Part shown: in pieces, positions 60,698-64,000 of the stretch
Position numbering within the stretch: position 1 is the stretch's first letter
Layout: every line of letters starts with the position of its first letter
Assembly: GCA_964463485.1 (NCBI GenBank)
Contig: CAYXDO010000015.1
Coordinates: 41,826-105,825 of the forward strand
DNA: 64,000 nt
Reading direction: 5' to 3'
Source of the DNA: CAYXDO01 sp964463485
GTDB taxonomy: Bacteria; Myxococcota; Kuafuiibacteriia; Kuafuiibacteriales; Kuafuiibacteriaceae
Notes under the pieces: model-generated
Database searches by the model: none
Seen by the model: the letters and a program-made list of their open reading frames with translations, nothing else
What the model was told of the DNA's origin: nothing
Made by a program: the position numbers and the translations under genes

Positions 60698-62011
60698 ATG
60701 AAGACCGAGACCTTTCGATTCCTGGAGCCAGCTGACTGGGAGCGACTCCTTGGCTGCTCGCAACGTGTGTCGTATCGAGCGGGACAGCGAATCGTGGAAG
60801 AAGGGGCCAAGGATCCTCGCCTGCTGATCGTCAACCAAGGCTTTGTTCGCATCGAACGACAAACGCCGAACGGCCAAGTCTCCTACGCGCGGGTGGGTAG
60901 GGACGAAGTCCTGGGCGAGATGTCGTTCCTCGAGTCGAAGACTACGACGGCATCGGCGGTCGCCGACACGGACGTCGAGGTGACAGTCATTCCCGAGCCC
61001 GACGTGGAGCGGCTCCTGTTGGCGGATCCGGCGTTGGCGGCGAGATTCTATCGGTCGTTGGCGGTGAGTGTATCGGCTCGCCTACGAGAGACCGGCGCGG
61101 CGCTGGCCGCGGCGCGAGGGAGTCGCCGCGTGCGAACGATTCCTGGCGAGGTCCCGCGACCGGTCACGTTAGGGATCGAGAAGCTCAAGGGCCAACTCAC
61201 GAGTGTCGAGCTAACGGTCTTGACGGGTGAGTTTCCGGACGCGACCAAGCGTGTGCTCGAAGCGCTCGACGACATGCAAGAGCTTCTCAGCGCTCACGCA
61301 GACAACCCGGCGGCGGTCGGAGCCATCGATCGGGCGTGTTATGGCTACCTGCAGTCGAGTCGAACGTTCGCCAATTGTGTAGGGGCCGAGTCTCTAGAAT
61401 CTCCGACCATCGAGCTGATGGAAGCTGAGGATCCGGACGGGGCCCCGCCGCTTGGGCGTTTTGTCGATGCGTGGTTTTTGTCTCGACCCATGTGCCACGC
61501 GATCCAGTCGCGCTCGCGGATTGTGGGCTCGAGAGTAGGGTCGACCCGGCGTGTCACGGTGATCGGCGGAGCCGGTCGTGAGCTCGGAGCACAGAGGCCC
61601 GCAGACGTCGAGTTGACCGTCTTGGGACTGGACTCGAGCTGGGCCGCCAAGCTCGGCCCAGGGATAGCAGGAGTACGCACCTTCGAGGCGGCCATCTCGG
61701 ACCTCGTGCCAGGCTCGCCGCGGTTCGCTCTCGACCCTCAGGATTTGATATACACGACGGCCGATTTCATCAGCGATCAGACCGCGAAGTCATTCCTCGG
61801 ATGGGCTCGCGATCGTATGAAAGTCGGTGGCGAGCTCGTGTTGGCCACGATCGACTGGAATGAGGCGGATCGAGCCTTCGCCGAGCACCTCCTCAAGTGG
61901 GCCACGCACTCGAGGAATGGCCAAGAGTTGGCCGCGCTGGCCGAGGGTCTGTTCGAGAGGGCGCGGGTGGAGACGAAGCAAGGCAACTTGATTCTGAGCT
62001 GCATTCGCTGA
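60698..62011 (+). CDS. cNMP-binding domain fused to a methyltransferase-like domain
   Basis: A 437-aa protein. Residues about 10-130 are a cyclic nucleotide-binding fold of the CRP type (YRAGQRIVEEGAKDPRLLIV; GEMSFLESKTTTASAVADTD), with no HTH after it. The second half (from about 260) resembles the methyltransferase domain found fused to such domains and annotated as extracellular-factor 3-hydroxypalmitate methyl ester synthesis: VDAWFLSRPMCHAIQSRSRI, then VTVIGGAGREL where the SAM loop normally reads G-C-G-P-A-R-E. The loop is thus altered and the enzyme may be inactive or use another ligand. Single gene, intergenic on both sides. Confidence 0.65.
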   Translation: MKTETFRFLEPADWERLLGCSQRVSYRAGQRIVEEGAKDPRLLIVNQGFVRIERQTPNGQVSYARVGRDEVLGEMSFLESKTTTASAVADTDVEVTVIPEPDVERLLLADPALAARFYRSLAVSVSARLRETGAALAAARGSRRVRTIPGEVPRPVTLGIEKLKGQLTSVELTVLTGEFPDATKRVLEALDDMQELLSAHADNPAAVGAIDRACYGYLQSSRTFANCVGAESLESPTIELMEAEDPDGAPPLGRFVDAWFLSRPMCHAIQSRSRIVGSRVGSTRRVTVIGGAGRELGAQRPADVELTVLGLDSSWAAKLGPGIAGVRTFEAAISDLVPGSPRFALDPQDLIYTTADFISDQTAKSFLGWARDRMKVGGELVLATIDWNEADRAFAEHLLKWATHSRNGQELAALAEGLFERARVETKQGNLILSCIR

Positions 62012-62126
62012 CGGGTCCGAAGGGCGCCGCGGATTCGTAGTCACGGGCGAAGTTCCTGCGGAAGGCTCACGATTTTGGAGACGCGGTTTTGTTTCGCGAC
62101 GCGTCTTCGCGCATGATCGAGGCGTC

Positions 62127-63833
62127 GTGAGCTTGCGTGTCTCGTCGGCGCTCACCCTCTTCGCTGCGCTCGGGGGTTGTAGCACGGAGATCCGACCCAT
62201 CGAGCTCCCCGCTGAGTTGGACGTGGGAATTGTGGCGTCCATGAGTGGAGACGTCGCAATCGGGATGACGGCTCTGAGCTCGCTCGACTCACCGGTCGAG
62301 TTGGAGGTCGCGAGCCGAGGCTGGATCTCGGTCTCATCTTGGTCGCGGGAGGACCTCGGGTCGGCCGCTCGCTTCATCGACAGCGGAACCGCGTTCGGCC
62401 AGGTGCTGGGGTGCGCACCTAGGCTGCCGCCCCCGACAACTCACTACGCCTCGGGCCTGGACGGATCGCCTCGGGAGGAGGAGACGCCGACCTTCGGCCG
62501 AGACGATCTGGGGGGCGAATGTCCCGAGCGCGAGCTAGCGGTCGATATCACATGCGGGTCGGAGCCGCTTCTCTGCCCGATCGACTTCGAGTCGGCCTCG
62601 TGTCGACACGAGATCAACCTCTCGCGTTGTGACTCGGAGGTGCTATCGGTAATTGCGGACCCTGCCGACGGACTTTGCCTGGAGGACACGGGCCGGTGCC
62701 GGCTGCTCGATGGCTCTGGCCTCGGAGCCCTGGAGCTCGACTGTGCGTTTCTCGAGGGCGCCGACTGCCGGGTCGAGATTCGGACCCGCCCCCCTGCTGC
62801 TTTCAAAGTCACGAACCGAAGGGTTCTCGACGAGTCCGCCAGCCCCCCTCACGATGCGCTCCGAGTTCCTGAGTTTCTTTCGAGGAGCGTACTTGGCTGG
62901 GGCCGGCTGCGGGATCTGGCCGTCAACGGAGATCGCGTCATGGTCTCCGTCTCCGACCAACTGAGCCCTGGAGGTGACTGCAGCGGACTCTCGGGCAAGC
63001 TCCTTGCGCTCGATCGGGACACTCTGGAGACTCTCGCCCAAGCTGCGGGCCCGTGCGCGGATCGTGTGCTGCCGTACGAGGGAGGGTTCTTGACCGTTCA
63101 CTGGGTACGGAGCGCGGTCGTCGTGAACCTCCGAGACTGGAGCGGGAGCATCACGTCCACCCCCACGGTGTTCCGAGTTCCCGGAGAGTCTGAGTTGCGA
63201 CCAGGGGATGTCGACGTCGACGGTAGGCAGTTGGCCCTCACGATCCAGAGGAGTCTTCCTCCGAACGCGTTGCGGGCGAGCCTCCTGAGGATGGACCTCA
63301 GCCAGCCCGACAGCGAGAGATCGGCTTCGGTCGACGGAAGGGCGCTCCGAGGCGTGCGGGTCGTGGGAGGGACCACGGTGGTGGTTGATGATTTCGGAGA
63401 CACGCTGCTGTACTTCGATGCGCAGCTCGAGCTCGAGGACGAGGCGCAAACTCTCCCGGCCCAAGGAGGACGTGATTCGGCGACGGTGGTCGAAGTGGGG
63501 CCGTACTTCGTCGTGCTCACCGAAGCGGACTCTCCCGCCGTTCACATCTTCTCTGGTCGAGAGGACATTCGAAGGAGCGCGTTCTACGAAATCCAAGGAG
63601 ACCCCGCGAGCGTGCTGGCGCTCGAGGGAACGGCGCTCATCGGCGGACAGAGCAGGTACGGCACGGATCGTCGCGGATTCGTGAGCGAGATCGAGGTTCC
63701 GTCAGGGCGGTTCATTCTGGGAGCAACGGAGGTTGGCACGGGCCCGGTGACTCGCCTCGTGAACGACGGGGTCGCCGGTGCTTTCGGAATGTTGCCATGG
63801 GAGGGTTCGATCGTCCGAATCGAGCGAAAGTAG
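62127..63833 (+). CDS. Large lipoprotein with propeller-like body, unknown function
   Basis: A 568-aa secreted protein from GTG 62127 (GAGG eight bases upstream). The signal SALTLFAALGGCSTEIRPIE has lipobox LGGC. About a dozen Cys fall in residues 100-220 (CPERELAVDITCGSEPLLCP), and the C-terminal half has repeated strand-rich units such as LAVNGDRVMVSVSDQLSPGG and GGTTVVVDDFGDTLLYFDAQ, in the manner of a beta-propeller. No family recognised; comparable in style to the lipoproteins at 21109 and 41237. Monocistronic. Confidence 0.7.
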   Translation: MSLRVSSALTLFAALGGCSTEIRPIELPAELDVGIVASMSGDVAIGMTALSSLDSPVELEVASRGWISVSSWSREDLGSAARFIDSGTAFGQVLGCAPRLPPPTTHYASGLDGSPREEETPTFGRDDLGGECPERELAVDITCGSEPLLCPIDFESASCRHEINLSRCDSEVLSVIADPADGLCLEDTGRCRLLDGSGLGALELDCAFLEGADCRVEIRTRPPAAFKVTNRRVLDESASPPHDALRVPEFLSRSVLGWGRLRDLAVNGDRVMVSVSDQLSPGGDCSGLSGKLLALDRDTLETLAQAAGPCADRVLPYEGGFLTVHWVRSAVVVNLRDWSGSITSTPTVFRVPGESELRPGDVDVDGRQLALTIQRSLPPNALRASLLRMDLSQPDSERSASVDGRALRGVRVVGGTTVVVDDFGDTLLYFDAQLELEDEAQTLPAQGGRDSATVVEVGPYFVVLTEADSPAVHIFSGREDIRRSAFYEIQGDPASVLALEGTALIGGQSRYGTDRRGFVSEIEVPSGRFILGATEVGTGPVTRLVNDGVAGAFGMLPWEGSIVRIERK

Positions 63834-63934
63834 ATGAGTTCACGCGCCACGGCGTCGCGACTCGAAAGTTTCGTCAAGGTCCGACCTGAACACTCCGGGT
63901 TCGGCGATGGTAGTCTGCGTCTGATCGCGTCGGA

Positions 63935-64000
63935 TCTGCGTCTGAGCGTCTGCGTCTGAGCGTCTGCGTCTGAGCGTCTGCGTCTGAGCGTCTGCGTCTG
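63935..64000. repeat. 14-bp tandem repeat running off the window
   Basis: Four complete copies of tctgcgtctgagcg (from 63935, 63949, 63963 and 63977) and ten bases of a fifth. A short ATG frame (63834-63959, 41 codons) ends inside the array but is not supported as a gene. Confidence 0.95.

Noticed and set aside
60165..60701. A 178-codon + strand frame running through the 60.3-60.7 kb gap
   Set aside because: It overlaps the minus-strand winged-helix gene and is rich in Arg, Ser and Pro without any motif.
63834..63959. A 41-codon ATG frame ending in the terminal repeat
   Set aside because: Its end is made of repeat DNA, it has no ribosome binding site and no similarity that I recognise.
1..64000. 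Insertion sequences, integrases or prophage genes
   Set aside because: No transposase, recombinase or phage structural motif was seen in any frame.

Overview
The window is high-GC, gene-dense chromosomal DNA that looks like a myxobacterium-type Deltaproteobacterium (Myxococcota, probably Polyangia). The grounds are the many single-gene lipoproteins with Cys-rich or propeller-like bodies, a VWA lipoprotein ending in a CGNGECENPGGES-type motif, a very large TPR/sigma-54 activator, a DUF4157/eCIS-core-like tag, an orphan ImuB, a CotH protein and a chagasin-type inhibitor. I see no rRNA, tRNA, CRISPR array, transposase or phage structural gene. The assignment is from gene content only.

Layout. 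1-13.9 kb is a surface-glycan cluster: a 5'-truncated CMP-nonulosonate synthetase, several glycosyltransferases, an ABC flippase/exporter, and GT-C type membrane proteins, with an ATP-grasp ligase and a membrane-embedded spermidine-synthase-like protein on the opposite strand. Most + strand genes are translationally coupled (ATGA, GTGA, TTGA overlaps). 14.2-20.4 kb is a tetR-acrA-acrB-tolC type RND efflux operon on the minus strand; a 30-bp inverted repeat just upstream of tetR is a strong operator candidate. 20.6-36.3 kb holds single genes and small operons: DUF1569, a lipoprotein, a PAS histidine kinase with an Rcp1-like receiver, a metzincin-like lipoprotein, a tandem chagasin protein, a Cys-rich lipoprotein, a sulfotransferase, CotH, and GT39, metallophosphoesterase and thiL in one tail-to-head run.

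36.4-45 kb carries a 1,582-aa Ig-like (BIG2) repeat lipoprotein with a glycine-rich tail and two further lipoproteins. 45-50.6 kb is the most interesting segment. A 1,281-aa STAND/TPR/sigma-54 activator faces a gene with a near-perfect -24/-12 promoter whose predicted start site falls 2 nt before the ATG. That gene encodes a peptidoglycan-binding-like plus glycine-zipper protein, and a 44-aa ORF bearing the sequence signature that normally precedes the eCIS-core (DUF4157) domain follows it. 50.6-64 kb contains membrane, VWA, methyltransferase, AI-2E-type and POT transporter genes, ImuB with an unusual WIVD repeat insertion, a winged-helix/TM protein, a cNMP-binding/methyltransferase-like fusion and another large lipoprotein. 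The window ends inside a 14-bp tandem repeat.

Two window-wide patterns recur. Several single genes have a -10-like hexamer 5-6 nt before the start codon, suggesting leaderless transcripts. Short tandem repeats with periods of 14-16 bp sit in several intergenic gaps and inside a signal-peptide coding region.
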